From the NCBI GenBank assembly GCA_910587305.1, contig CAJUKV010000002.1:1-64000 (forward strand): a stretch of DNA of 64,000 bases, given 5' to 3'. The stretch comes from an uncultured Lachnospiraceae bacterium. Lineage in GTDB: Bacteria > Bacillota > Clostridia > Lachnospirales > Lachnospiraceae. The notes under the pieces are model-generated. The model worked only from the letters and a program-made list of their open reading frames with translations. It was not told where the DNA came from and did not search any database. Below are positions 25,522-34,129 of the stretch, in pieces (position 1 is the first letter of the stretch; each line of letters begins with the position of its first letter). A program made the position numbers and the translations under genes.

Positions 25522-26217
25522 TTGGAGGAAATACATTACAGACATGAATATAAATATCCATTAACGCATGGACAAATACTGATAGAAAGTGCTAAAATAA
25601 GTGCAGTTGCCCAAAAGGACGCACATGCAGGGGAGGCAGGATTTTATAACATCAGGAGTCTGTATTTTGATGATTATCATAATAGCTGCTACAAGGACAA
25701 TGAAAACGGGGTGGATAGCAGGGAAAAATACCGGATACGGATTTATAACCACAGTGCGGAAAGAATTACCTTGGAATTAAAGCAAAAAATCCGGGGCAAA
25801 ACCAGTAAGCGCACTTGTCCAATCACATTGTCCCAGTGTAAAAAACTGATGAATGGTATAATACCGGATGATATAAAGCCAGACCAGCAGGTACTGCATA
25901 AGCTGGCGTATCTGATGGCGGTGCGGCTTATGTCCCCGGCGGTTATTGTAGATTATGACAGAGTTCCCTATATATACAGGTTAGAGGATGCAAATGTGAG
26001 GGTCACTTTTGACAGCAACATTACATCGGTGAGCGATGTGGGCACTTTTTTGGACGAAAAGATATATGGGCGAGGTGTTTTGGCAGTGGGACAGGCTTTG
26101 ATGGAAGTGAAGTTTGACAGCTTTTTGCCTGACGAAATATACGGTCTTTTACAGTTAGACGGACTTAGCGCAAGCACATTTTCAAAGTATTATCTCTGCA
26201 GAAGGTTTGGGGTGTAA
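25522..26217 (+). CDS. VTC domain protein (polyphosphate polymerase-like)
   Basis: About 231 residues forming a VTC-type tunnel domain, related to the catalytic core of yeast polyphosphate polymerase. The basic and acidic tunnel residues are visible: RHEYKYPL, NIRSLYFDDYHNSCYKDNEN, REKYRIRIYN, LELKQKIRGKTSKR and VIVDYDRVPYI. It sits between cotH and the DUF4956 gene. The start is uncertain: AAGGAGG at 25503-25509 suits a rare codon near 25516-25522, while a GTG at 25480 gives 14 more residues. A cytoplasmic ATP-using or polymer-binding role is likely; true polyphosphate synthesis is unproven for this trio. Confidence 0.88.
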   Translation: MEEIHYRHEYKYPLTHGQILIESAKISAVAQKDAHAGEAGFYNIRSLYFDDYHNSCYKDNENGVDSREKYRIRIYNHSAERITLELKQKIRGKTSKRTCPITLSQCKKLMNGIIPDDIKPDQQVLHKLAYLMAVRLMSPAVIVDYDRVPYIYRLEDANVRVTFDSNITSVSDVGTFLDEKIYGRGVLAVGQALMEVKFDSFLPDEIYGLLQLDGLSASTFSKYYLCRRFGV

Positions 26218-26265
26218 AGGACATACTTTTCATCTGCGGGCTGTTAGAAACATGGAGGATAAGTA

Positions 26266-26940
26266 ATGAACTTTTCAGATATATTCAAAAAAGATTTTCT
26301 GGCGTCGTATACTACCGAGGGGGTCAGCGTGCCTCATATTACGGCGGTGCTTTTAATCACGGCGGTTATTGCCTGCTATATTTTTGTGGTATACAGGCTT
26401 ATCACGAAAAAAACCTTTTATTCTAAGAACTTTAACATTTCGCTTGCGGCAATTGCAGTGATAACGGCAGGAATTATTTTAGCGGTACAGTCCAGCATTG
26501 TGATCTCCCTGGGTATGGTAGGCGCTCTTTCTATTGTACGTTTTCGAACGGCAATCAAGGAGCCAATGGATTTATGCTTTTTGTTCTGGTCAATTGCGGT
26601 GGGAATTTGCTGCGGCGCTCACATGACGGAAATTGCGCTGGTGCTTTCTTTGGTGCTTACGGTGCTGGTGCTTATACTGGACAGGCTGCCCATAGGACGG
26701 GCGCCCATGATCCTGGTGGCAAATCTGCAGGATTTGGAAAAAGAGCCGGTTTTCATGAAGAAGGTTTCAGAGTTTTGTAAATATTATAAGGTAAAATCCA
26801 GGAATATTACCTCAGGCAGATGTAATCTTATTGTGGAGGTCAGAGCCTTAAAGGAATACGAAATGATAGAGGCTGTTTCGAAGCTGGAAGGGGTGGAGAA
26901 TGTTTCACTGGTTTCCCATGACGGAGAGGTCACCTTCTAA
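26266..26940 (+). CDS. DUF4956 membrane protein
   Basis: A 224-residue protein of the DUF4956 family. Three or four hydrophobic helices fill residues 20-145 (ITAVLLITAVIACYIFVVY, then LAAIAVITAGIILAV and LALVLSLVLTVLVLILD). The conserved SLGMVGALSIVRFRTAIKEP lies between them at about 80-99. A cytoplasmic C-terminal domain of about 75 residues ends the protein. It is the regular third member of CotH-VTC-DUF4956 gene sets. ATGGAGGATAAGTA before the start resembles the tail of leader family B. It likely forms a membrane channel or scaffold coupled to the VTC enzyme; the function is not established. Confidence 0.9.
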   Translation: MNFSDIFKKDFLASYTTEGVSVPHITAVLLITAVIACYIFVVYRLITKKTFYSKNFNISLAAIAVITAGIILAVQSSIVISLGMVGALSIVRFRTAIKEPMDLCFLFWSIAVGICCGAHMTEIALVLSLVLTVLVLILDRLPIGRAPMILVANLQDLEKEPVFMKKVSEFCKYYKVKSRNITSGRCNLIVEVRALKEYEMIEAVSKLEGVENVSLVSHDGEVTF

Positions 26941-27104
26941 CATGTGCTTCCTGATGGCGGCCGCCTGCCGGGGAAGTGTGCCCGGCCCCCGATTTGAAGG
27001 CCGCAGGAAAGAATGGGAATCAGCACTCGTATGAGAAAAACAACGGGCGGTACGCTGTGCGGACTGTCCTTATGTTAATAAAAATGTGTAAAAAGGAGGC
27101 AGAA

Positions 27105-28085
27105 ATGTCAGTTAGATATCATAATTTTGGCGGTGCGCTGGGGTGGAATCTGCAGAAGAAATTCCCCAAATTATCGTCGGAAAGTTACTTAAAATTACAG
27201 TTCCTTACCAGAAATAAATTGCAGGAAAAGTATATTGAATATTTTCTTCAAAGCGAGGAAACTCCTATGCCCCTGGTGGTAAATCTGGAGACAATCAATC
27301 GCTGTAACAGCACGTGTTCTTTTTGCACGGCAAATAAAAATGCGGAAAAGCGTCCTTATAAGCGGATGGAGGAGGATCTTTTTTACAGCATTATTGACCA
27401 GCTTCGGGATTGGGGGTATAAGGGGCATTTGACCCTGTATGGAAACAATGAACCTTTTTTGGACACCAGGGTGGTGGAATTTCATAAATACTGCAGGGAG
27501 CAGCTTCCGGATTGCTTTATTTTCCTTTCCACCAACGGGCTTTTGCTTACGGTGGACAAGGTAAAGGAGATTGCGCCTTACTTAAATCAGTTTATTATCA
27601 ACAATTACTGCCGGGATATGAAGCTGTACGATAACATCAAGGAAATCTATGATTATGCAAGAACCCATGAGGAAGAATTCCGGGATGTGGATTTGCTTTT
27701 TCAGATGCGTTATATGGACGCGGTGCTTACCAACCGTGCGGGGAGCGCTCCCAATAAGCAGAATGATCAGAAGGTTATCAAAGAAACCTGCCTGATGCCG
27801 TACACGGACATGTTTATATTCCCGGATGGAAGAATGGGAATTTGTTGTTGTGACAATTTTGAAGTAACTACGCTGGCAGATCTTAAGGTAACGCCTTTGA
27901 AGGAAGCGTGGAACAGTAAAGAGTATCAAAAGCTGCGTCAGGAAATCAGGAAAGGGCGTGGAGATTACAGTTTTTGTAAGTATTGCGATTTTATTGACGC
28001 AGGGCTGCGTATGGATGTGGTGGACGATACCCTGAAAAACAGGGCGGCCAACCATGGGGCAAGGCAGTCTCTGTTTAGAAAATAA
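27105..28085 (+). CDS. radical SAM / SPASM-type protein
   Basis: A 326-residue radical S-adenosylmethionine enzyme. The 4Fe-4S motif CNSTCSFC (Cys67, 71, 74) follows the first strand VVNLETINR. A SAM-binding region is seen as LTLYGNNEPFLD. The C-terminal part has a cysteine-rich auxiliary cluster region (CLMPYTDMFIFPDGRMGICC, then FCKYCDF), typical of SPASM or Twitch domains. ATG 27105 has AAAGGAGG; the longer frame from 26976 is unsupported. It follows the CotH trio and precedes a terminator. No short precursor peptide is seen beside it, so carbohydrate or protein modification is more likely than RiPP maturation. Confidence 0.88.
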   Translation: MSVRYHNFGGALGWNLQKKFPKLSSESYLKLQFLTRNKLQEKYIEYFLQSEETPMPLVVNLETINRCNSTCSFCTANKNAEKRPYKRMEEDLFYSIIDQLRDWGYKGHLTLYGNNEPFLDTRVVEFHKYCREQLPDCFIFLSTNGLLLTVDKVKEIAPYLNQFIINNYCRDMKLYDNIKEIYDYARTHEEEFRDVDLLFQMRYMDAVLTNRAGSAPNKQNDQKVIKETCLMPYTDMFIFPDGRMGICCCDNFEVTTLADLKVTPLKEAWNSKEYQKLRQEIRKGRGDYSFCKYCDFIDAGLRMDVVDDTLKNRAANHGARQSLFRK

Positions 28086-28140
28086 GCTGCGGAAAAACAA
28101 AGGATGTCACCCTTCGCGGATCATACTTATGTAAAATATA

Positions 28141-28185
28141 ATAAGCCTTAGAGCATTTTTCAGATATGCTCAAGGCTTATTTTTT
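28141..28185 (+). terminator. Rho-independent terminator after radical SAM gene
   Basis: ATAAGCCTT (28141-28149) pairs with AAGGCTTAT (28172-28180), with an inner GAGCAT/ATGCTC stem and a T run to 28185. It is a strong hairpin and ends the cotH-to-radical-SAM transcription unit. Confidence 0.85.
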
Positions 28186-28287
28186 GTATGGTATGTGCAG
28201 GGAAATACTGTGCTGAAGCCCGCGCGAATCCGCGCAGCAGGCAAGGCCCCCTTTCCTGCTTGGTTTCCGGCGGTCAGGAAACCCAAG

Positions 28288-29859
28288 TTAATCTACCTCG
28301 GCTTCATTTTTCACGCCTTCCTCATGGTATTCTTTTTCCGTGTTGACATTCCAGATGTTGGTCTTGTCCTTTGTGCCGTTTAAGATATTTTTTACGGCCT
28401 CAAAGGATGTTACCATGGAATGATCAATATTGTTATAGCGGTGCTGGCCGTTGCGCCCTACGCAGTAAAGATTCTCAATGGAGCTTAAGTAAGCTACCAG
28501 AGAGTCAATCTCATCATAGGTGTCGAAGTAGGCGGGGTAGGCTTTCTTAACCTTTTCCATATGGGTATCCAAAACGCATTCGGCGTTATCGATAAGGCCC
28601 AGCTTTATCATTTCATCCACGCCTGTTTTGGAAAATTCCTTTTCCGTCATGTTCCAGTATTCGTCCCCTTCGTTTACGAAGTACTCAAGGCCAATCCATA
28701 CGGTGTGCTCCAAATCTTTAATCATGTAGGGGGACCAGTTATTATAAATCTGGAATCTGCCCAGCTTTACGTTTCTGTCCTGCACATATACCCAACAGTC
28801 AGGGACGATATTGCCGACAGTTTTAATGTTGGTTTTGTTTACCAGATTAATTTTGGGAACCAGCACGCCCAGGGTCATATAATCCCTGTAAGGGAGCCCC
28901 GCCGCAATTCTGGCAGGCTCGGAGGGCACGTCGTTCATGCCTGCCACCAAATCCCTTACCGGCATGGAGGAGATGAAATAATCGCCAAACATGGTGTACT
29001 CTTGGCCGTTCTTTTCATAGGTGAGGGAAGTGATGACATTGTTCTTTTTATTGAGTTTGGTTACCTTTGCATTTTTGATGATGGTTCCGCCCAAATCCTC
29101 TATTTCAGTGGCGGTAACATCCCACAGCTGCCCGGGGCCGAGCTTGGGGTATTTAAATTCTTCAATGAGGGAGGTCTCCACCTTGCGGTTTTTCTTGTTC
29201 ATTTTCCGCTCAACCACATCTTTGATGATAGCCATAATGGATAAGCCTTTGGTGCGCTGGGCGCCCCAGGAAGCGTCGATCTCGCTGGGGTGGCGTCCCC
29301 ACAGGTTTTCCGTATAATATTCAAAAAACATGGAATAGAGCTTGCGCCCGTAGCGGTTGATATAAAAGTTTTCAAGGTTATCGTCGGGCCTTTTGTGAAG
29401 GAGAGCCGCAAGATAACTGAAACCAACCTGCATGGTGGTGACAAAGCCAAAATCCTTTAATGTTTTCAGATTTAAAGAGATAGGATAATCATAAAATTTA
29501 GAGCCGAAATAAATGCGGGACACACGGTGGCGGGTCAGCATAACCCTGTCTTCCTTTTCCGGATCAGGACCGCCTTTGTGCAGCGGCATGGGGCGCTTCA
29601 GGAGGATGTCATCGTACGTGGGAGAGCCCTGCATGGGGAGCATCTTGTCCCACCAGGCGTTTACCTCCGGAATTTTTGAGAAAAAACGGTGGCCGCCCAT
29701 ATCCATACGGTTCCCTTTATAGTTTACGGTCTTGGAAATTCCTCCAAAACAATCGCTTTCCTCGAACACGACAACTTCGATATCGTTTGATTTTGTCAAA
29801 AGTTCATAAGCAGCGGTCAGGCCCGCGGGACCTGCCCCTATGACAAGCGCTTTCTTCAT
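28288..29859 (-). CDS. NAD(P)/FAD-dependent amine-oxidase-like oxidoreductase
   Basis: A 523-residue flavoprotein related to protoporphyrinogen oxidase and UDP-galactopyranose mutase. The N-terminal FAD motif is ALVIGAGPAGLTAAYELL (4-21). RMDMGGHRFFSKIPEVNAWW is the characteristic second motif, and the C-terminal VGRNGQHRYNNIDHSMVTS contacts the flavin. Such enzymes are frequent in capsule gene clusters. A mutase or redox role on a nucleotide sugar is plausible, but it is too long and too divergent for a plain Glf. ATG 29859 has GGAAAGG some 15 bases upstream. It diverges from the GH130 gene. A TAGACA-17-TACAAT promoter lies upstream. Confidence 0.8.
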   Translation of the reverse strand: MKKALVIGAGPAGLTAAYELLTKSNDIEVVVFEESDCFGGISKTVNYKGNRMDMGGHRFFSKIPEVNAWWDKMLPMQGSPTYDDILLKRPMPLHKGGPDPEKEDRVMLTRHRVSRIYFGSKFYDYPISLNLKTLKDFGFVTTMQVGFSYLAALLHKRPDDNLENFYINRYGRKLYSMFFEYYTENLWGRHPSEIDASWGAQRTKGLSIMAIIKDVVERKMNKKNRKVETSLIEEFKYPKLGPGQLWDVTATEIEDLGGTIIKNAKVTKLNKKNNVITSLTYEKNGQEYTMFGDYFISSMPVRDLVAGMNDVPSEPARIAAGLPYRDYMTLGVLVPKINLVNKTNIKTVGNIVPDCWVYVQDRNVKLGRFQIYNNWSPYMIKDLEHTVWIGLEYFVNEGDEYWNMTEKEFSKTGVDEMIKLGLIDNAECVLDTHMEKVKKAYPAYFDTYDEIDSLVAYLSSIENLYCVGRNGQHRYNNIDHSMVTSFEAVKNILNGTKDKTNIWNVNTEKEYHEEGVKNEAEVD

Positions 29860-29928
29860 GCTGCTGAAACCACCTTTCCTGTGTATATTCATGATTCATA
29901 ATCGCCATATATAATATGATATTGTATC

Positions 29929-29957
29929 ATTGTACCATAGTTTAAAAAAAGTGTCTA
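29929..29957 (-). promoter_or_regulatory. promoter for FAD oxidoreductase gene
   Basis: On the minus strand, TAGACA (29957-29952) and TACAAT (29934-29929) have a 17-base spacer. The predicted start is near 29922, about 60 bases before the ATG at 29859. Confidence 0.6.
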
Positions 29958-30011
29958 CTTTACAGTTTTCCAAAATATATAAAGGAAATACCGGGACGTG
30001 TGCGGGAAGGT

Positions 30012-30040
30012 TTGACGGCGGCTTGAAAATCGTCTATAAT
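30012..30040 (+). promoter_or_regulatory. promoter for GH130 gene
   Basis: TTGACG (30012-30017) and TATAAT (30035-30040) with a 17-base spacer, about 75 bases before ATG 30117. This is close to full consensus. Confidence 0.75.
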
Positions 30041-30116
30041 TTGTAGTAATTATTCCTGTGGGCAAAAGCGCCATAGGTGTTTCGAAAAAATACGTAGAAG
30101 TGAACGGAGGGAAAAG

Positions 30117-31112
30117 ATGACAAAGATTGTGGGAAAAGATTTGCCGAATATGCCATGGCAGGAACCGAAAGGGAATGAGAAGCTGCCGGTATGGCGTTAT
30201 GATGCAAACCCGATTATTGAGAGGTTTGCCACGAAAAATTCAAACAGTATTTTTAACAGTGCGGTAGTGCCCTTTGGAGACGGTTTCGCCGGGGTGTTCC
30301 GCTGTGACAGCAAGTCTATCAGCATGGATATCTTTGCAGGTTTTAGCAAGGACGGCATCAACTGGGATATTAACGACGAACCGGTTACCTTTGAGGGAGC
30401 GCACCCGGAGGTGGCCAAACGGGATTACCGGTATGACCCGAGGGTTTGCTTTATCGAGGACAGGTACTATGTGACCTGGTGTAACGGATATCACGGTTAT
30501 CCGACGATTGGGGTGGGATATACTTTTGATTTTAAAACCTTTACTCAGCTGGAGAATGCATTTCTGCCCTTTAACAGGAACGGAGTGCTGTTCCCAAGGA
30601 AGATAAACGGCAATTATTATATGTTAAGCCGCCCCAGTGACAATGGGCATACGCCTTTTGGGGATATTTTCTTAAGTGAAAGCCCTGACCTGAAATATTG
30701 GGGATGCCACCGTCATGTGATGGGAACCGTCAAAGGGGATGCTTCTGCCTGGCAGAGTACGAAGATTGGGGCCGGCAGCGTACCGATTGAGACCGAGGAC
30801 GGATGGCTTTTGCTTTACCACGGCGTGATCAATACCTGTAATGGATTTGTCTACAGAATGGGATGCGCCCTGCTTGATTTGGAGGAGCCGTGGAAGGTAA
30901 TAAAGAGAACGAAAAATTATGTTTTGGGGCCTCATGAGCTGTACGAATGTATGGGGGATGTGCCTAACGTGGTATTCCCCTGCGCGGCGCTGACAGACGC
31001 CGCAACAGGAAGAATTGCTATTTATTACGGTTGTGCGGATACTGTGACCGGACTGGCCTTTACTACGGTAGATCGACTGATGGACTATATGGACACAGAT
31101 ATCAACGGTTGA
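30117..31112 (+). CDS. GH130 family glycosidase/phosphorylase
   Basis: A 331-residue five-bladed beta-propeller enzyme of glycoside hydrolase family 130, which phosphorolyses beta-mannosidic bonds. Matching segments are NPIIERFATKNSNSIFNSAV near 24-43, FAGFSKDGINWDI, the catalytic-region YRYDPRVCFIEDRYYVTWCN at about 104-123, NGVLFPRKINGNYYMLSRPSD, and DGWLLLYHGV. Length is close to beta-1,4-mannooligosaccharide phosphorylases. No transporter or mannan gene sits beside it, so it may act on an intracellular glycan or on turnover products of the surface polymer. GGAGGGAAAAG precedes the ATG. Its own promoter and divergent neighbour indicate a single-gene unit. Confidence 0.9.
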   Translation: MTKIVGKDLPNMPWQEPKGNEKLPVWRYDANPIIERFATKNSNSIFNSAVVPFGDGFAGVFRCDSKSISMDIFAGFSKDGINWDINDEPVTFEGAHPEVAKRDYRYDPRVCFIEDRYYVTWCNGYHGYPTIGVGYTFDFKTFTQLENAFLPFNRNGVLFPRKINGNYYMLSRPSDNGHTPFGDIFLSESPDLKYWGCHRHVMGTVKGDASAWQSTKIGAGSVPIETEDGWLLLYHGVINTCNGFVYRMGCALLDLEEPWKVIKRTKNYVLGPHELYECMGDVPNVVFPCAALTDAATGRIAIYYGCADTVTGLAFTTVDRLMDYMDTDING

Positions 31113-31120
31113 TGAAGTAT

Positions 31121-31912
31121 TTAAAATCTGTGGCCGCCACCGCCGCCGCTGCGCCCGCCTCCCCCTCCGCTGCGTCCGTTGCTGCTGCCGCCGCTGCTGG
31201 GGGGACTGTAAACCTTAGACTGATGGGTTAGCTGCATTTGAGGATTGGTAAATGTAAATCTGGTGGAGGCTGATTGTAAAAGCTCTCTGTCAGAAGGCCT
31301 GGCAGCGGAGGAGGAAAGCCTTACAACAAAATAGTTTATAAGCGCAGCCAATATGAGGGCAAGCAGCAGATTGCTTATGTACTTCATGGGCTGCGCTATT
31401 TTTTGCCCGGATAAAAGGGTATGGATCTGGGTAAAGGCTTTTGAAGCGCAGCCGAAATAATCGGCTTTTGAAGCGTAGAGGTATACATTGTCGGTGATGG
31501 TATTGGCGTAGGAGGACGTAACGGTTTTGTAAACGGCGCCGTCGCTGAAAATATAAATTTCCCTGTTGTCCATATCAATCAAAAATAGACAGCCGCTGTC
31601 CGCACCGATACGCTCATGATAGAAACCTTCGGCAAAATAGGAGGCGGAGTACGGGTTTTCATCAATTGACTTATAAATGGCGTTTCCATAGTCCGTAACA
31701 GAGCGCATTTCCAGGGAAAGCTGTTCCCTTTCAGAAGGGCTGAGTAAACCGGCGTCGTCCTCTAAAATGACGCAGTATCCGGTCTCGGGGTTTGCCCATA
31801 CTTCGGTTTCCAGGGTTTCGGATGGAGCGGAAGCGGAGATAGCCGCCTGTACCGGTAATGGCTTAAAGAAAAATGAGAAAAAGAAAATGAAAATACTTAT
31901 TTTATAAAGCAC
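31121..31912 (-). CDS. TPM domain protein with Gly-rich tail
   Basis: A 263-residue membrane protein. A signal or anchor segment (3-22) is followed by a TPM domain (about 35-165; DAGLLSPSEREQLSLEM, GCLFLIDMDNREIYIFSDG), the fold linked to photosystem repair and bacterial phosphatase-like proteins. One membrane helix follows (LLLALILAALINYFVV), then a polar region and a tail of Gly, Ser and Arg repeats ending GGGGGHRF, as in TPM proteins of Firmicutes. GTG 31912 has GGGAGGAG upstream and overlaps the end of the preceding zinc-ribbon gene by 11 bases, so both are one operon. It likely acts in membrane protein quality control. Confidence 0.85.
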   Translation of the reverse strand: MLYKISIFIFFFSFFFKPLPVQAAISASAPSETLETEVWANPETGYCVILEDDAGLLSPSEREQLSLEMRSVTDYGNAIYKSIDENPYSASYFAEGFYHERIGADSGCLFLIDMDNREIYIFSDGAVYKTVTSSYANTITDNVYLYASKADYFGCASKAFTQIHTLLSGQKIAQPMKYISNLLLALILAALINYFVVRLSSSAARPSDRELLQSASTRFTFTNPQMQLTHQSKVYSPPSSGGSSNGRSGGGGGRSGGGGGHRF

Positions 31913-33347
31913 TGTCGTCTCCTCCCTTTCTTTCAAATTGTGGAAGTTTTCGGGTAGTTAATATGTTGTATTTACGAATAATTCCTATAATTGTGGATAA
32001 AATGCCAAGAAAGATAAGGCTTGTGCTGCCATAATACCAGATATCTGATATGGGGTTCCACACACAGACAATGACAGCGGCAATCATGGCGGCCAATGAG
32101 CCGATAAACCCAACCGGCGCTTTATTGCTTTTGGAGCCGGAAAGGAGCCCGCTTTCTTTTGCAGGGGGTGTGTCCGCTTTTTCATCCTTATGGTTTGATT
32201 CGGCTGAAGAATGAAAGGTATGCCGGAACAGATACCCACGATCGTCATCTTTTTTGTCCCTGTGATATATTTTCACAACCTCAAATATGTAAATGAAAAA
32301 GGTGGCGGCTGCTAAAGCGATAGAACATATAAGGGTTATAGTGGGCGAGATCGTAAAAAACAGATTCAGGAATAGAAAAATCGGTATCGCCATTATGAGC
32401 GAGGCAAGGACATATTTTTTGATATCCACGGGAATATCGGCCGCAACCTTGCCGGTCTGGCCGTTGACGGTAGCGTAGGCGATACGGTCGCCTTTGCGGT
32501 AGGACATAAACCACACGGGATACATGACGCGTTTCGCGGCGGGACATTCCGTGTGCAGGGACTCGTCTAAGGCGCCGCTGTTTTTAAAGGAAAGACCGGA
32601 AAAAGCGGGCACTCTTTTGATTTCCCCGTAACTGGCGTTATTGGCAAGAGCTCTGGCATCATTTTCGTAGAGGCTGCTGTCCACATCGGCGGTATCTGCA
32701 TAAAACCCACTGAGGAAAGAGGGCGTAAAATCTATTTGCATCCTGGTATCAAAGGGAGCGATCTGCTCGCTGATATTGTCCGCAAAGGAGGAGGACGCGT
32801 CATAGGATAAATTATGATATTGGGCGTTTATGCTGCCGCTCAGGGCATAGCGATCCGTGTAAAGGTAGTTTCCCCTGCGGTAGGACTTTTCTGCCGTAAG
32901 CCGGACGGGGCCCTGCTGGGAAATATCATAAGACCAGTAGGGCATATAGATTCCACGAAAGCTTTCGATGTGCTTTTCATCCTTTAAGTCGTCCGGGGCA
33001 AAGGGGGAACGTTTTATATGGGAAATAAACGCGCTCTTGCAGGCCTCCTTTGTCTGCTTGAAAGGAATGATACGGGCAGGGCGTAACTCCCTGCTGATGC
33101 GGCTGTCTAAAATGGTGGAGGCGCCGCAGAAGCTGCAAAATTCGGCGGCGGATGTGTCGGTGCTTAGAATCTCACCGGCACATTGGGGACAGGTGAATAT
33201 GGTGGCTTCAAAAACATTGCTTTCCTCGGCGTCCTTTTCCCTGGTCACTTCGTAAGGATCTTTCATGGTAAGGCAGTGGGCGCACTTGAGCTTTTGGGAG
33301 AGGATATCAAATTTCAGGTTTCCTCCGCAGTTTGGACATTCGTACAA
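31902..33347 (-). CDS. zinc-ribbon membrane protein, TFIIB-like N-terminus
   Basis: A 481-residue protein starting with MYECPNCGGNLKFD, then KCAHC, CPQCAGEI and FCSFCGAS: four Cys pairs forming two zinc ribbons in the first 90 residues. The middle (about 95-310) is beta-rich and contains RGIYMPYWSYDI and YPVWFMSYRKG, as in zinc-ribbon proteins annotated as TFIIB-type in Lachnospiraceae. Four hydrophobic helices lie in the C-terminal third (about 315-360 and 420-460), separated by a charged loop. It is translationally coupled to the TPM-domain gene, a pairing I recall elsewhere, so the two probably function together at the membrane. The function is unknown. Confidence 0.8.
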   Translation of the reverse strand: MYECPNCGGNLKFDILSQKLKCAHCLTMKDPYEVTREKDAEESNVFEATIFTCPQCAGEILSTDTSAAEFCSFCGASTILDSRISRELRPARIIPFKQTKEACKSAFISHIKRSPFAPDDLKDEKHIESFRGIYMPYWSYDISQQGPVRLTAEKSYRRGNYLYTDRYALSGSINAQYHNLSYDASSSFADNISEQIAPFDTRMQIDFTPSFLSGFYADTADVDSSLYENDARALANNASYGEIKRVPAFSGLSFKNSGALDESLHTECPAAKRVMYPVWFMSYRKGDRIAYATVNGQTGKVAADIPVDIKKYVLASLIMAIPIFLFLNLFFTISPTITLICSIALAAATFFIYIFEVVKIYHRDKKDDDRGYLFRHTFHSSAESNHKDEKADTPPAKESGLLSGSKSNKAPVGFIGSLAAMIAAVIVCVWNPISDIWYYGSTSLIFLGILSTIIGIIRKYNILTTRKLPQFERKGGDDSAL

Positions 33348-33483
33348 GAGATTTTCCTCCTTTATGTATAGGCGTCTCCGATAAGTGAAAGGGGATCACG
33401 CCTGGGATATTAGTGTTGTCGCTTATATTTTATAGTGGCGGGAAGGAAAAGTAAACTGGGAAAAATGAAACTTTACATTGCAC

Positions 33484-33558
33484 GGCGGCCGGTTTTATCA
33501 ATTATAAATTCAGGCCTGCGTCCAAATATGCAGGCTGCTGAAAAAAATGGGGGATAAT
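33484..33558 (+). repeat. leader repeat family B, copy 2
   Basis: The sequence GCCTGCGTCCAAATATGCAG, then GCTGCTGAAAAAAATGGGGG and ATAAT, ends at ATG 33559. The upstream part GGTTTTATCAATTATAAATT matches the start of copy 3 (GATTTTATCAATCACAAATT). Confidence 0.65.
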
Positions 33559-34008
33559 ATGTGGTATTTTGCGGTAATTTTGGGAATTTTTGGAATGGAA
33601 TGGAAAATCAAAAATGATATAGAGGAGAGGGTGGAAGAAGGAGAGACGAAGGAAAAATGCGGTGGGTTTTTGCTTATCAGGAAGCATCATAACAGGGGGG
33701 CTTTTTTGAATGCGGGGCAGAATAAGCAAAAGGCGGTAACGGGGCTGTCTGTTTTTTTGACGGCGGCGCTTACGATTTTGTTTTTGCTGACCCTTGGGTG
33801 TGGGGGAAAGAGGCTTCTTAAGTGGGGGCTTACTTTGTTGTTGGGAGGGGCTTACAGCAATACTTATGACAGGCTTGCGCGGAAGTATGTGGTGGACTAT
33901 GTGAGTTTTCAGGTGCCCTTTGGCCTTCGAAAGGTGATTTTTAATATAGGTGATTTCTGTATCATGGTGGGCGCATTGCTTTGTGTGATTGGGTGGGAGA
34001 AACCATGA
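33559..34008 (+). CDS. divergent LspA-type signal peptidase II
   Basis: A 149-residue membrane protein with the catalytic signatures of lipoprotein signal peptidase: HNRGAF at 44-49, GGAYSNTYDRL at 96-106 (Asp104) and FNIGDF at 128-133 (Asp132), with VVDYVSF between. Four helices are plausible: 2-12, 58-80, 88-100 and 128-146. The first is short and followed by a charged loop (EERVEEGETKEK), which is unusual for LspA. ATG 33559 follows ATGGGGGATAAT; a frame start at 33547 is within the ribosome site. It could process lipoproteins, or be a specialised paralogue of a housekeeping LspA located elsewhere. Confidence 0.75.
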   Translation: MWYFAVILGIFGMEWKIKNDIEERVEEGETKEKCGGFLLIRKHHNRGAFLNAGQNKQKAVTGLSVFLTAALTILFLLTLGCGGKRLLKWGLTLLLGGAYSNTYDRLARKYVVDYVSFQVPFGLRKVIFNIGDFCIMVGALLCVIGWEKP

Positions 34009-34030
34009 AGCCGAAGGCTGAATAGTTATT
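34001..34030. repeat. palindromic repeat D, copy 3
   Basis: ATGAAGCCGAAGGCTGAATA followed by GTTATT matches copies at 8121 and 23454. It overlaps the stop codon (34006-34008) of the LspA-like gene, which therefore ends inside the repeat. Confidence 0.6.
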
Positions 34031-34058
34031 GGCATTTTTACGTTTAAAAAAATAAGTC

Positions 34059-34107
34059 TTGACAAAGCGTCTTTGTTGAGTTATTGTATTAATAAAATAA
34101 TACAATA
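34059..34107 (+). promoter_or_regulatory. promoter and operator of YtrA-like regulator operon
   Basis: TTGACA (34059-34064) and TATTGT (34082-34087) are spaced by 17 bases. TATTGTATTA (34082-34091) and TAATACAATA (34098-34107) form a perfect inverted repeat beginning at the -10 box. This placement fits repression by the GntR protein encoded 22 bases downstream. Confidence 0.8.
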
Positions 34108-34129
34108 ATACAGAGAAAGGAAGATGCCC

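Noticed and set aside
28561..29244. 227-codon plus-strand frame opposite the FAD oxidoreductase
   Set aside because: Antisense shadow of a clear flavoprotein gene; no recognisable motif in the product.
33502..34065. 187-codon minus-strand frame opposite the LspA-like gene
   Set aside because: Pro/Lys/His-rich product without motifs; the plus strand carries the LspA catalytic signatures.
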